A DNA stretch of 64,000 bases, from the NCBI GenBank assembly GCA_945957605.1, contig CAMFLR010000007.1:310001-374000 (forward strand). The letters run 5' to 3'. The stretch is from an uncultured Isosphaeraceae bacterium (lineage in GTDB: Bacteria > Planctomycetota > Planctomycetia > Isosphaerales > Isosphaeraceae). Positions within the stretch are counted from its first letter, which is position 1. Every line of letters begins with the position of its first letter. The notes below the pieces were generated by a model. That model saw only the letters and a program-made list of their open reading frames with translations, made no database searches and was not told the origin of the DNA. A program made the position numbers and the translations under genes. Shown here in pieces: positions 53,374 to 61,668 of this stretch.

Positions 53374-54039
53374 ATGTCGTCGCCACTCTCCCGCCGCGGT
53401 CGCCGCGAATTCTTGAAAACGGTCTCGCTGGGCACGCTCGCGTTTTCGACGGTCCAAGGCGCATTCGCCGAAGAATTGGTGAAAACACCTGCGCAAACTG
53501 AGGGGCCGTTTTACCCAGATAAGTTGCCGCTCGATACCGACAACGACCTGCTCATTATTACCGACAGCATCACCCCAGCCGTCGGCCAGGTGACGCACTT
53601 ATCAGGGCGTATTCTCGACGCGAAGGGAAACCCGCTTCGCAACGCGCTCGTCGAAATCTGGCAGGTTGACGGACGCGGAGCTTACCTACACTCCGGCACG
53701 AGCAACGCCGAAAAACGCGACCGCAACTTCCAGGGTTACGGCCGTTTCCTGACCGGTTCAACCGGCGAATATTACTTCCGAACCGTCAAACCAATCGCCT
53801 ATCCCGGGCGCACCCCGCACATTCACTTCAAGATCGGCGCGCAAGGTAAAAACCTGCTCACGACCCAATGCTATGTCAAAGGCGACCCCGGCAATCCCAA
53901 GGACGGTATCTGGCGCAGCATTAAAGATGAGAAGACCCGCGACTCTGTAACGATTGACTTCGCGGCGGTTCCGGACTCGAAAATCAACGCTCTCGCCGCT
54001 CAATTCAACATCGTTCTCGGCTTTACACCCGAGGCATGA
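53374..54039 (+). CDS. Intradiol ring-cleavage dioxygenase with Tat-type signal
   Basis: This 221-residue protein of the intradiol dioxygenase family includes catechol and protocatechuate dioxygenases. The N-terminus SRRGRREFLKTVSLGTLAF is a twin-arginine signal, and QTEGPFYP (about residue 43-50) is the family's N-terminal signature. The beta-sandwich core carries NALVEIWQVDGRGAY. Fe(III) ligands are visible in IAYPGRTPHIHFKI: Tyr, then the two His of H-I-H; the first Tyr ligand is probably in GAYLHSG. Exported members of this family are common in planctomycetes. Cleavage of aromatic vicinal diols outside the cytoplasm is inferred, but the substrate is unknown. It is monocistronic with its own terminator. 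Confidence 0.9.
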   Translation: MSSPLSRRGRREFLKTVSLGTLAFSTVQGAFAEELVKTPAQTEGPFYPDKLPLDTDNDLLIITDSITPAVGQVTHLSGRILDAKGNPLRNALVEIWQVDGRGAYLHSGTSNAEKRDRNFQGYGRFLTGSTGEYYFRTVKPIAYPGRTPHIHFKIGAQGKNLLTTQCYVKGDPGNPKDGIWRSIKDEKTRDSVTIDFAAVPDSKINALAAQFNIVLGFTPEA

Positions 54040-54048
54040 ATCGGGGCC

Positions 54049-54108
54049 GATCCACAACCGAGCCGCAAAGGTGCATTGACGCATGCGGCTCGGTTGTGGA
54101 TCTCTTTG
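54049..54108 (+). terminator. Intrinsic terminator of the dioxygenase gene
   Basis: A 19-base arm (54049-54067, GATCCACAACCGAGCCGCA) pairs perfectly with 54084-54102 around a 16-base loop, followed by TCTTTG. It begins nine bases after the stop codon. Confidence 0.8.
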
Positions 54109-54358
54109 CGCGTACATAGGGACTGCTCGTGCCAGAAGTGGCTCGAGATCGGGTGGCTCGTTGCAAGGTATGCGCTTGCGTCGCACTCTTGCGGTCTAGG
54201 CTCGGTTGCGTGAACTCAGCTCCGAGCCGCGAACCTGAAAACTTTGAATTGAGGAAGATGTGTAAATGGTGACTGGATGAACGTGTGAATCAGGTCTCCG
54301 CTCGATATTTGGCGATTCGCTCAACCGCCTTCAATTGGCAAATACAATATCATGCATG

Positions 54359-54661
54359 TTAGGCTTTGGCGGGTGAATGACCGCGAGCCCGGGTGATTCC
54401 GTTGTGAACGAGGACTGGGGGCTGAGATTTGCGGTGCGGCTTTTTGGGAGGATCGTTGCGCGGAATTTCGCGTCCAGTGAGCAAGAATTCGCGCACAGCG
54501 TCAAGATCGGCAACCGCGATTCCTTCTTTGAGCTGGGTTGGCATGACTTCGCAGGGCCTCAACAGGGTTCCATGTTGCTTTCGCAGGTAACTTTGGCGAA
54601 CGCCGCCCATATTGAGCAAACCGCAGGCCACACATCTCCGAATACGCAGCTTCTTGCCCAA
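54359..54661 (-). CDS. Hypothetical small protein with a CxxC motif (doubtful)
   Basis: This open frame of 100 codons lies between the dioxygenase terminator and miaA. It reads RRCVACGLLNMGGVRQSYL near the N-terminus and VADLDAVREFLLTGREIP in the middle, which look protein-like, and codon choice resembles the neighbours. The start is uncertain: TTG 54661, or an internal ATG (NMGGVRQ) further in. No ribosome site is clear, and I recognise no family. It could be a non-coding frame; the opposite strand is also open over part of this stretch. Confidence 0.35.
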   Translation of the reverse strand: MGKKLRIRRCVACGLLNMGGVRQSYLRKQHGTLLRPCEVMPTQLKEGIAVADLDAVREFLLTGREIPRNDPPKKPHRKSQPPVLVHNGITRARGHSPAKA

Positions 54662-54725
54662 AACGCGCCGAACGCAACAAAAATGTCGGATTGCCGCCCG
54701 CGATGTAGCGACATACCATCAAGCA

Positions 54726-55655
54726 ATGTCATCCAACCCGCTTCACCGTGCAATTTATCTCACCGGCGCCACGGCATCGGGCAAAAGTGCCGTAGGCGTG
54801 GCACTGGCTCGAATGCTGGACGCCGAAATCCTCGCGCTCGATTCCATGACTCTTTACCGCGGCATGGACATCGGAACGGCGAAGCCAACCGTTGCCGAAC
54901 GTGAGGGAGTGCCTCATCACCTGATCGACGTTCTTGATCCATGGGAGTCGGCAAGTGTTGCCGATTACCGCGCATTGGCCATCGAAAAGGTATTCGAAAT
55001 CGAGGGCAGGGGACATCGCGCGATCTTTGTCGGCGGCACACCGATGTACCTCAAAATCCTCCTTCGCGGGATCTTCGAAGGCCCCCCGGCCGACGCCGAA
55101 CTGCGCAATCGCCTGGAACTCCTCACAAACGAAACACTGCTCGATCGCCTTCACGCCTGCGATCCCAAAATCGCGGCACGACTTCATCTCAACGATCGCC
55201 GACGGCTAATTCGAGCGATCGAGGTATTCGAACTGACCGGCATCCCGCTTTCTCAACATCAACAAGAGCACGATCGTCCAGTCGTAGGCGTGCCGGTCTT
55301 CGCGCTTGAAAGGCCGCGCCCCGAGCTAAACGCGCGAATCAATACGCGCGTCGTAGCGATGTACGAGACCGGCCTCGTCGACGAAGTGCGACGACTCCAA
55401 TCTGCCCCTCAACCACTGAGTGACGTTGCCGCACAAGGGGTGGGATACAAGGAAACAATCGCTCATATCAATGGCGATATTTCCTTTGACCGAATGATCG
55501 AACTCGTGCAAACCCGCACCCGGCAGTTCGCAAAGCGTCAAGGCACTTGGTTTCGCGGCCTTACCGAAGTCAACCCCTTCGTGCTATCCGGCGATGAAAG
55601 CCCGCACCAAATCGCCAAAAGGCTTGCAACCGCTATCGACGATACAACCCGATGA
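54726..55655 (+). CDS. miaA: tRNA dimethylallyltransferase
   Basis: MiaA transfers a dimethylallyl group to A37 of tRNAs that read codons starting with U. This 309-residue protein has the P-loop GATASGKSAVG, the substrate motif LDSMTLYRGMDIGTAKPT, HHLIDVLDPWESASVADYR, GGTPMYLKILLRG, and the C-terminal QTRTRQFAKRQGTWFRG, all standard for MiaA. ATG 54726 places the P-loop at the usual distance from the N-terminus. The tRNA-Leu gene is 79 bases downstream with its own promoter. Confidence 0.96.
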   Translation: MSSNPLHRAIYLTGATASGKSAVGVALARMLDAEILALDSMTLYRGMDIGTAKPTVAEREGVPHHLIDVLDPWESASVADYRALAIEKVFEIEGRGHRAIFVGGTPMYLKILLRGIFEGPPADAELRNRLELLTNETLLDRLHACDPKIAARLHLNDRRRLIRAIEVFELTGIPLSQHQQEHDRPVVGVPVFALERPRPELNARINTRVVAMYETGLVDEVRRLQSAPQPLSDVAAQGVGYKETIAHINGDISFDRMIELVQTRTRQFAKRQGTWFRGLTEVNPFVLSGDESPHQIAKRLATAIDDTTR

Positions 55656-55692
55656 GCAACAGGGGCTTACAAACAATTCAACGATGCTGGGC

Positions 55693-55723
55693 TTGACGTG
55701 TCGGCCATCGATTATGGTATAGT
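55693..55723 (+). promoter_or_regulatory. Candidate promoter of the tRNA-Leu gene
   Basis: TTGACG (55693-55698) and TATAGT (55718-55723) are separated by 19 bases, and transcription would start a few bases before the mature tRNA 5' end at 55735. The spacing is slightly long, but both hexamers are close to consensus. Confidence 0.55.
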
Positions 55724-55734
55724 GCCTTCACCAC

Positions 55735-55820
55735 GCCGAAGTGGCGGAATTGGCAGACGCGCTAGGTTCAGGTCCTAGTGACCGTAACAGGTCGTGCAGG
55801 TTCAACTCCTGTCTTCGGCA
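55735..55820 (+). tRNA. tRNA-Leu (anticodon CAG)
   Basis: This is an 86-base type II tRNA. The acceptor GCCGAAG (55735-55741) pairs with CTTCGGC (55813-55819) and the discriminator base is A. The anticodon arm is CTAGG-TTCAGGT-CCTAG with anticodon CAG. A long variable arm (TGACCGTAACAGGTCGT region) and the T-arm GCAGGTTCAACTCCTGT follow. The A73 discriminator and long variable arm are right for leucine. The 3' CCA is not encoded. Confidence 0.96.
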
Positions 55821-55830
55821 TTTTAAAAAA

Positions 55831-55866
55831 GACACCTTCGGGGCCATCCCGAAGGTGTCTTTTTTT
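55831..55866 (+). terminator. Intrinsic terminator after tRNA-Leu
   Basis: GACACCTTCGGG (55831-55842) pairs perfectly with CCCGAAGGTGTC (55848-55859) around a five-base loop. A run of T follows, and a matching A-run precedes, so the hairpin can also work in reverse. It starts ten bases after the tRNA 3' end. Confidence 0.92.
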
Positions 55867-55869
55867 GTT

Positions 55870-56175
55870 TTCCATGAATCTGATCTTTTTGGAAAGGCTA
55901 AGAGACAAAACAACTTACGAAGTAAGTTGGATCATTCATCAAACGCGGTCTAGCGCGTGATTGGTAGCACAGGTTCCCACGATTGAGGACAATCGATCTC
56001 AGCCTACCGATGGCCCCGCACGCCGCCCAAAAACAATTGGGGGCACTTTTGGGGGCATATTGTGGATAGATTGCGCTAATTTAGGCCTTGCCAGGGCATA
56101 TCTGGAACGTCGCAGTGGCCGGTGTCGCGTGGCTTTTCTAATCCACGGACTTTGAAGTCTGTCCCACAATGAGAA
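55870..56175. other. Region between the tRNA terminator and the transposase remnant
   Basis: These 306 bases contain no convincing gene. It includes the near-repeat GGGGGCACTTTTGGGGGCAT (56040-56059), which looks like flanking or mobile-element-associated sequence, but I find no matching copy of the tRNA 3' end that would mark an attachment site. Confidence 0.35.
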
Positions 56176-56998
56176 TCACGCAGACTTCCCGTATGCAAAC
56201 TCGGCATCAGCTTCGTTGGGGTGCGGTCGGTGGAGCATCAACTGGATCATCGCCAGCTTGACGAACGATTCAGAGGACAAAGCGCTCTTTTCTCGGTCTT
56301 TGCTCAGGCGTCGACATCGACCCAGCCATGCAAACGTCCGCTCCACTGTCCAACGGATCGGTAGCTTCACCCAACCATCCAATCCCTTCGGACGTCTGAC
56401 GATCGAGAGATCCCATCGCGCATTGTCCTTCACCCACTGATGCAGTTTCATATTGTGGTACTTCTGATCGCCGTACATCGTGACCACCTACCCATCGGCT
56501 GGCCCCCAGTTTGCCGAACAGTTCTGCCGCCGCCGTAGCGTCGTCGATGCTGGCGGCAGTCACCAAAACGGCGAGCAGTAAGCCCATGCTGTCGACTACG
56601 ATATGGCGTTTTCGCCCATCGACGTTTTTGGCGTTGTCGCGGCCTCGCTCCTCGCCGCCAGATGTGGTATCGACTGACTGGCTGTCGACACTTGCAGAGG
56701 TGCGAGGATGGTAGGGCTTCTCGGCGGTTCGTGTTTTTCTGCGAAGCACGTCATGGATCGTGTCGAGCGTGCCGTTACTCCGCCAATCGTCGAAGTATCG
56801 CCATACCGTGCTTTTGGGTGGAAAATCGATCGGCAGATAACGCCACTGGCAGCCGGTTCGGAGGATGTAGAAGACAGCGCTGACGACATCTCGAAGGTGA
56901 GTCTTACGAGGTCATTCGCGGTTGGAAACTGGATGAAGCGGCTCGATCAAAGCCCACTGGGCATCGGTGACGTCGCTAGGGTAATGGTGCATGTGCAT
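56176..56998 (-). pseudogene. IS5-family transposase, decayed (premature stop and frameshift)
   Basis: Read from ATG 56998, the N-terminus (MHMHHYPSDVTDAQWALIEP) is a typical IS5-group transposase start. A TGA then interrupts the frame after NRE (about 56914-56912), exactly where related proteins have a Gly or other residue before RPRKTHLRDVV. The same frame continues past the stop (DVVSAVFYILRTGCQWRYLP, then ASVDSQSVDTTSGGEERG) to GKLGASRWV near 56490. There it must shift to the frame reading VTMYGDQKYHNMKLHQWV and WTVERTFAWLGRCRRLSKDR. All catalytic blocks can be recognised but cannot be made as one protein. I do not find convincing terminal inverted repeats or target duplication. Confidence 0.9.
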
Positions 56999-57373
56999 GC
57001 GAGATTTTACATGCGTAGATAGCATGAGGAGCGAAACTCTAACTCTGCTTGATCTGTGCTCTGCGGCACACGAGTCCCGTTGCCGCTTGGACGTTGTTTA
57101 CTTTCCTGTCAGGTTGATCGTCGCGATGGATATTTAATGGCGGCAACAGGTGTTGTCGCTTTCTCTGATTCTGTTTTCCTTGTTTCCGCGGTTGTTTATC
57201 GCCGTGCGTTCCGCACGCTGCCTGCGATCGCTCACGTGACGGATTAACCAAGTCGTCGCTGACCTGGCTCATTTCGACGTCATACCTCATCGCCGCCCGA
57301 TGGTCGCATCTGGCGTTGCTAGGATTTGGCGTTCCTGTTCCGGTTATCCTTTCATAAGTGGGAGCACCCTGGA
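56999..57373. other. Intergenic region between the transposase remnant and the PEP-CTERM gene
   Basis: These 375 bases have no recognisable gene. The left part (56999-57050) is probably the outer end of the insertion element; the right part must hold the promoter of the PEP-CTERM gene. Short open frames on both strands show no family resemblance. Confidence 0.35.
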
Positions 57374-58273
57374 ATGATGCGTTTTACGGATTTTCTTTCG
57401 CGATGCCGCGCAGGCCTGACTGCGATCGTCGTCTGGACAAGCGTTTCGGTGTTTATTGTTATCGCCGCGGGGGGCAACGCGCAAGCCGGCCCGGGACCGA
57501 TCGGAACGTACTACATCACTGACGTCTTCAACTACGCCACCGGAGGCGCCACACTCGACGCCATCCAAGGATCGTCAATTAACTACAATTCGGCCTACAC
57601 GGGAGTCGAAGGCCCTATTGCGGTTTTTGCCAGCCCGAACGTCGTGCGGACTACAGGTCAACAAGGCACGTACTATGGCGGTGAGTACACCGGCGTCGAT
57701 AGCCTGACAGTCACGAAAGACGGCACGACCCTTACGAGCAATTTCGCTTTCCAGCATTTCTTCTTCGACGGCACAACGAATGGCGTGAACAACTTTGCAG
57801 TTGAATTCGGCAACAGCGGGGCAGTTGTGAGCACCGACACCCAATGGGGCGGACCAGTCACAGTATTGTTTTACACCGGCGACGGCAGCGACTACGGCAT
57901 CACATACGACAAATGGAACAACTCATTGTGGATCCAGAGCTACGCGACAGGCGTTATCACCGATTACACGATGACGGGAACGATTCTGTCTTCGTTCGGC
58001 GACGCCGACGGCGGAGCAAAAACTGCGCTCGCGATGGATGTCGATCGTACGCTGTGGTTTGAATATTTTGGCACGGGCGTTATCGAGCATTACGACGTCA
58101 ACGGCAACTTCTTAGGCACCGCCAGCTACACTGGGCTCGGCTACGCCCACGGTGGCGAAATCGCCCAAGATTTCAACGGCCTCTCGACCCCCGAACCGAG
58201 CACAATGGTCGGCTTTGCGTCCGCCGGTTTGGTCACACTGGGTGCAGTCGCGCGACGTCGGCGGCGCGTGTGA
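57374..58273 (+). CDS. PEP-CTERM sorting-domain protein
   Basis: This is a 299-residue exported protein. ATG 57374 (or 57377) opens a signal peptide (hydrophobic about residues 14-32, cleavage near NAQAG). The mature part is Gly/Thr/Asn/Tyr-rich, with repeated beta-strand patterns such as ITYDKWNNSLWIQSYATGVI and WFEYFGTGVIEHYDVNG. The C-terminus is a PEP-CTERM signal: TPEPSTMVGFASAGLVTLGA followed by a basic ARRRRR tail, recognised by exosortase. It is probably anchored or released at the cell surface, often alongside exopolysaccharide. The two similar internal segments suggest a short duplication. Confidence 0.88.
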   Translation: MMRFTDFLSRCRAGLTAIVVWTSVSVFIVIAAGGNAQAGPGPIGTYYITDVFNYATGGATLDAIQGSSINYNSAYTGVEGPIAVFASPNVVRTTGQQGTYYGGEYTGVDSLTVTKDGTTLTSNFAFQHFFFDGTTNGVNNFAVEFGNSGAVVSTDTQWGGPVTVLFYTGDGSDYGITYDKWNNSLWIQSYATGVITDYTMTGTILSSFGDADGGAKTALAMDVDRTLWFEYFGTGVIEHYDVNGNFLGTASYTGLGYAHGGEIAQDFNGLSTPEPSTMVGFASAGLVTLGAVARRRRRV

Positions 58274-58279
58274 GCCAAT

Positions 58280-60790
58280 CTAGGGACCAGAAGGCGCGAG
58301 TAGATCGGCGATGGCACTTCTTGCCTTGGTCAGTTCCGCAAGGGCCGTGGGATCGTCACGCTGAATGTTGGCAATCTGTTCGAGAAGTGGAATCGCGGCA
58401 CGCCGTGCGTCGAGCGCTTGATCGCGGCGGCCGAGTTTCATGTGAACATCGGCCATGACGTGATAGGCATCGATCAGGCACGCCCGATAGATCGCGTTTT
58501 CGGGGTCGGCCGCCTGAGCCTTGTCGTAGAGTTTGACGGCCTCGGTGAGGGACTCCGCAGCGGCCGCGAAACGGCTGAGTTCTTGGAGCGTTTTGGCCCG
58601 TTCGTGAAGGGCGGCGGCCAGTTCTCTACCGTGACTGACTTCTTCGGGATTTGCAACGTAAATCTCACGCAGAGGCGCGATCGCGGCGTCGAAGTTTTGA
58701 AGCGACTCGTCGAGACGGCCGAGGTTGCGGAGGTTTATCGCCAGATTGAAGCGAGTGCGCGCCAGGTTGCGTTTGGCATAGGCATCGCCAGGGATCTCGG
58801 AAACTATGCCCTCGCGTAGTGCCAGGGCTTCGCGCAACACCGCGAGAAAAGGTTCGCCCGGCTCCATGAGCATGCTCATGTTATTGAGCGTCATTGCAAG
58901 ATCCGCTCGATAACCTCGATTCGCCGGATCGAGTCGAATCAAGGCGGCGCATTGTTCTCGGGCCTGACCATAGGCGGCCAGCGCCTCGGGCTTATTGCCG
59001 ACGAAGCTGTACGCGTTGGCGAGATTTCCGAATGCGTGACCGAGCAGGCGGCGCCAGAATGGGTCGTTCGGATCGGCTTCGATCAGCATGCGGTAGACCT
59101 CGCAGGCGCGGCGGTGCGCGGATATGGCTTCGACGCTACGACCAAGTTGCTGGAGCATGAAACCGATCTGGTCGTTGCATGTGCCTAGCTCGCGGAGTTG
59201 CTTGAGGTCGCCCGCTTGATCACGAACGTTCGCTTCGAGCAGCTCTCTCGCCTGCTCCAGGGCATCGAGAGCGTCTCGTTTGTCGCCGAGTACTGACGTG
59301 AGATAGCCGACTCTCAAAGCCGCTTCGGTCATATCGGCGCGGAGTCTCGGATCGTCTGCATGCTCTCGAAGAAATTCGCGGTAATATTTAAGAATCTCGC
59401 GACCGATTTCAGCGCGAACAGTTTCTAAGCCTGGCTTGTTCAGCAGACCGCCGGAAAAGAATTTGAAATAGAGCTTGTCGACGGCGTCGCGCGCTTGCCG
59501 ATAGTTCTGCTGGGCGTCGTCGCCGCGCTTCGCTGCGAGCGTCGCGTTTGCCTCGGCGCGCCGCCAGAAGACGGTGGATATGATCGATCCGCCCAGTAAG
59601 GCTGCTACGAACGCTACGGTGAGGGACGCGGCCAGCGGTTTGCGCCTGACGAGCCGCCAGAGCTTGGTCCCGAGACCGGTAGGGCGAGCGCGCACGGGCT
59701 CGCCGCGAAGATAGCGCCGCAGGTCGTCTGCCAGCTCGCGGGCCGATGCGTAGCGGCGATTCGGCTCCTTTGCCATCGCCTTCAAACACACGGTCTCAAG
59801 GTCACGTGGGACGAGATCGTTCAGTGAGCGTGGCGATCTGGGCTCGTCGTTGAGTATCTGATGGACGACCTGGTGAGGCACACCACGGTAGGGCACTTCG
59901 CCGGCAAGGCATTCGTAGAGAGTGACACCAAGCGCGTAGATGTCGGCAAGCGGGCCGGCGTCGCGATCTCCCCGAGCCTGTTCGGGACTGAGGTACGCAG
60001 GGGTACCGGCGATGACGCCGTCGCGGGTAAGGTCAGATACTTCCGCTGCGAGCCGAGCCAAGCCGAAATCCCCCACCTTGGCGCGACCGGTGACAGAGTC
60101 GAGCAGGATATTGTCCGGCTTGATGTCACGATGCACGAGATCTGCGGCGTGGGCCGCTGCGATCCCGTCTGCGGCCTGCGCGACGGTCTCGGCAGCCTCG
60201 CGCGGGCCGAGTCGACCGTGCATTCGGATTCGTGCGGCAAGGCTCAGCCCCGCCAGATGCTCCATCGCAAAATAGAGAACGGGATCGGCCAGGTCGGAGG
60301 TTGAATAGACACGGACAAGATGATCATGCTCGACCCGAGCCGCGGCGCGGACCTCCCGGGTGAAACGTTGCCGCACGCGCTCATCGTCCGCGTCGTGCCG
60401 GAGCACCTTCAACGCGACAGTGCGGCCAAGTGCTTGATCACGCGCGCGATAAACTACGCCCATGCCACCGCGACCGATTTCGGCTTCGATGTGATAAGGG
60501 CCCAGCGTGCCGAGGTCGCCCGTTCGCGCTGGCGGCCCCAGAAGCCGAAGCGAAGCGGCCACGCGCGACGACTGCAGACCTTGCTTCAACGCCCGACCAG
60601 CAATCGCGCTGGAGTGGGTCATCCCAACGGCAAGCCAATGGTCCAGCACCGGATCGTCGGTAAGTCGGTCGAGGATGTCGAGACAGGAGGAGCATGTCTC
60701 AATATGAACGCGGATCGATGACGCCGAGTCGGAAGGGAGCTCGCCCTGGAGGAAGTCCTGGAGCATCTCGGACGATGGGCAGGCGATCAT
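58280..60790 (-). CDS. Membrane Ser/Thr protein kinase with C-terminal TPR domain
   Basis: This 836-residue protein starts with a short zinc-finger/anti-sigma-like segment (HIETCSSCLDIL, about residues 29-40). The kinase domain (about 95-370) has IGRGGMGVVYRARD, the catalytic HRDIKPDN and DFGLARL, so it should be active. One membrane helix lies at about 395-420 (LAASLTVAFVAALLGGSI). The remaining 400 residues are TPR-like helical repeats (AISAHRRACEVYRMLIEADP, ALAAYGQAREQCAALIRLDP and others) outside the membrane. The ECF sigma gene lies 44 bases upstream on the same strand. ECF sigma/kinase pairs of this kind are a planctomycete hallmark. Confidence 0.93.
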   Translation of the reverse strand: MIACPSSEMLQDFLQGELPSDSASSIRVHIETCSSCLDILDRLTDDPVLDHWLAVGMTHSSAIAGRALKQGLQSSRVAASLRLLGPPARTGDLGTLGPYHIEAEIGRGGMGVVYRARDQALGRTVALKVLRHDADDERVRQRFTREVRAAARVEHDHLVRVYSTSDLADPVLYFAMEHLAGLSLAARIRMHGRLGPREAAETVAQAADGIAAAHAADLVHRDIKPDNILLDSVTGRAKVGDFGLARLAAEVSDLTRDGVIAGTPAYLSPEQARGDRDAGPLADIYALGVTLYECLAGEVPYRGVPHQVVHQILNDEPRSPRSLNDLVPRDLETVCLKAMAKEPNRRYASARELADDLRRYLRGEPVRARPTGLGTKLWRLVRRKPLAASLTVAFVAALLGGSIISTVFWRRAEANATLAAKRGDDAQQNYRQARDAVDKLYFKFFSGGLLNKPGLETVRAEIGREILKYYREFLREHADDPRLRADMTEAALRVGYLTSVLGDKRDALDALEQARELLEANVRDQAGDLKQLRELGTCNDQIGFMLQQLGRSVEAISAHRRACEVYRMLIEADPNDPFWRRLLGHAFGNLANAYSFVGNKPEALAAYGQAREQCAALIRLDPANRGYRADLAMTLNNMSMLMEPGEPFLAVLREALALREGIVSEIPGDAYAKRNLARTRFNLAINLRNLGRLDESLQNFDAAIAPLREIYVANPEEVSHGRELAAALHERAKTLQELSRFAAAAESLTEAVKLYDKAQAADPENAIYRACLIDAYHVMADVHMKLGRRDQALDARRAAIPLLEQIANIQRDDPTALAELTKARSAIADLLAPSGP

Positions 60791-60834
60791 GCCGAAGGGG
60801 TCCTTGAGATCGACGCTGAGCCGCCTAACCTCGC

Positions 60835-61434
60835 TCAGACTGGCGACATTGCTAGCGGCAAGTCATCCGCCAACGACAAGACTTCTTCTCGCAGTCGCCG
60901 GAGAATTCGCGACTTGGCCGCGTACACAGCGTCGATCGTCACTCCGAGCGTACGCGCAACTTCAGGTGCTGGAAGGCCGAGGCACCAAATCTGCTCGAAG
61001 GCACTCCAGGTCGATGCCTCGAAATCAACTCGTATGCGTACCAACGCGACTTCGAGGATGCGGGCGTGCAAGTTGGCCGACCATTCGGAATCCTCAACAG
61101 GTGCCGTGAGGAGGGCCGACACATCGTGACCAATCGTTGCGTACTCTCGGCCTTTCGACTCGTAGAACCGGGTGATCTTGTTTCTCGTCACGGTGCCAAG
61201 CCAGTCGCGAAACCGTCCACGACCAGGCTCGTACTCAAAGGAGCCGATAGACCGCGACACCTGCGTCAGGATCTCCTGAACGACGTCATCGGCGTCGGTT
61301 GGCTGAAGTCCCCGGTGGCGGCAGTAACTCCGGATGATTGGGCCGTAAATTTCCGTAAACTCGCACCAAGACGTCGAGTCCTGCGCATCTCGTATACGAA
61401 GCAACAGGCTTGGCTTTGTGGCGCGCGTGTCCAA
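60835..61434 (-). CDS. ECF sigma factor linked to Ser/Thr kinase
   Basis: This 199-residue sigma factor has region 2 (FTEIYGPIIRSYCRHRGLQPTDADDVVQEILTQV), GRGRFRDWLGTVTRNKI, and region 4 (LPAPEVARTLGVTIDAVYAAKSRILRRLREE). The start is not secure: TTG 61434 is the only initiator near the expected N-terminus, and there is no good ribosome site. It precedes the kinase-TPR gene by 44 bases, and a second kinase gene lies upstream on the same strand. No anti-sigma gene is present; the Cys/His segment at the start of the downstream kinase could play that part, and phosphorylation of the sigma factor by the kinase is another option. Confidence 0.88.
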   Translation of the reverse strand: MDTRATKPSLLLRIRDAQDSTSWCEFTEIYGPIIRSYCRHRGLQPTDADDVVQEILTQVSRSIGSFEYEPGRGRFRDWLGTVTRNKITRFYESKGREYATIGHDVSALLTAPVEDSEWSANLHARILEVALVRIRVDFEASTWSAFEQIWCLGLPAPEVARTLGVTIDAVYAAKSRILRRLREEVLSLADDLPLAMSPV

Positions 61435-61668
61435 TTTCGAGATGTCCCACTAATCTATATCCAAAAAAACGGGCGATCTGACTCGATTCTTTCAGATCCG
61501 TTAGATTTGATCAATCAGGAAGGTCTGTCTGAGCGAGAACGCCAAGTCAGTCTTCCCCGGACCGAAGCACCAAGTCTCTTATAGTACATCCCGAAAACTC
61601 GACTGCCGAGTAGAACGCTCAAGCTGTCCAGGAGTGCCCGCTGTTGGCGCGCGAGCGGAATCAGAGCG

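Noticed and set aside
56100-56170. Segment with CTTCAAA on the minus strand resembling a tRNA-Sec anticodon loop
   Set aside because: The flanking bases pair poorly, and there is no 8-bp acceptor stem or matching T-arm at the right distances.
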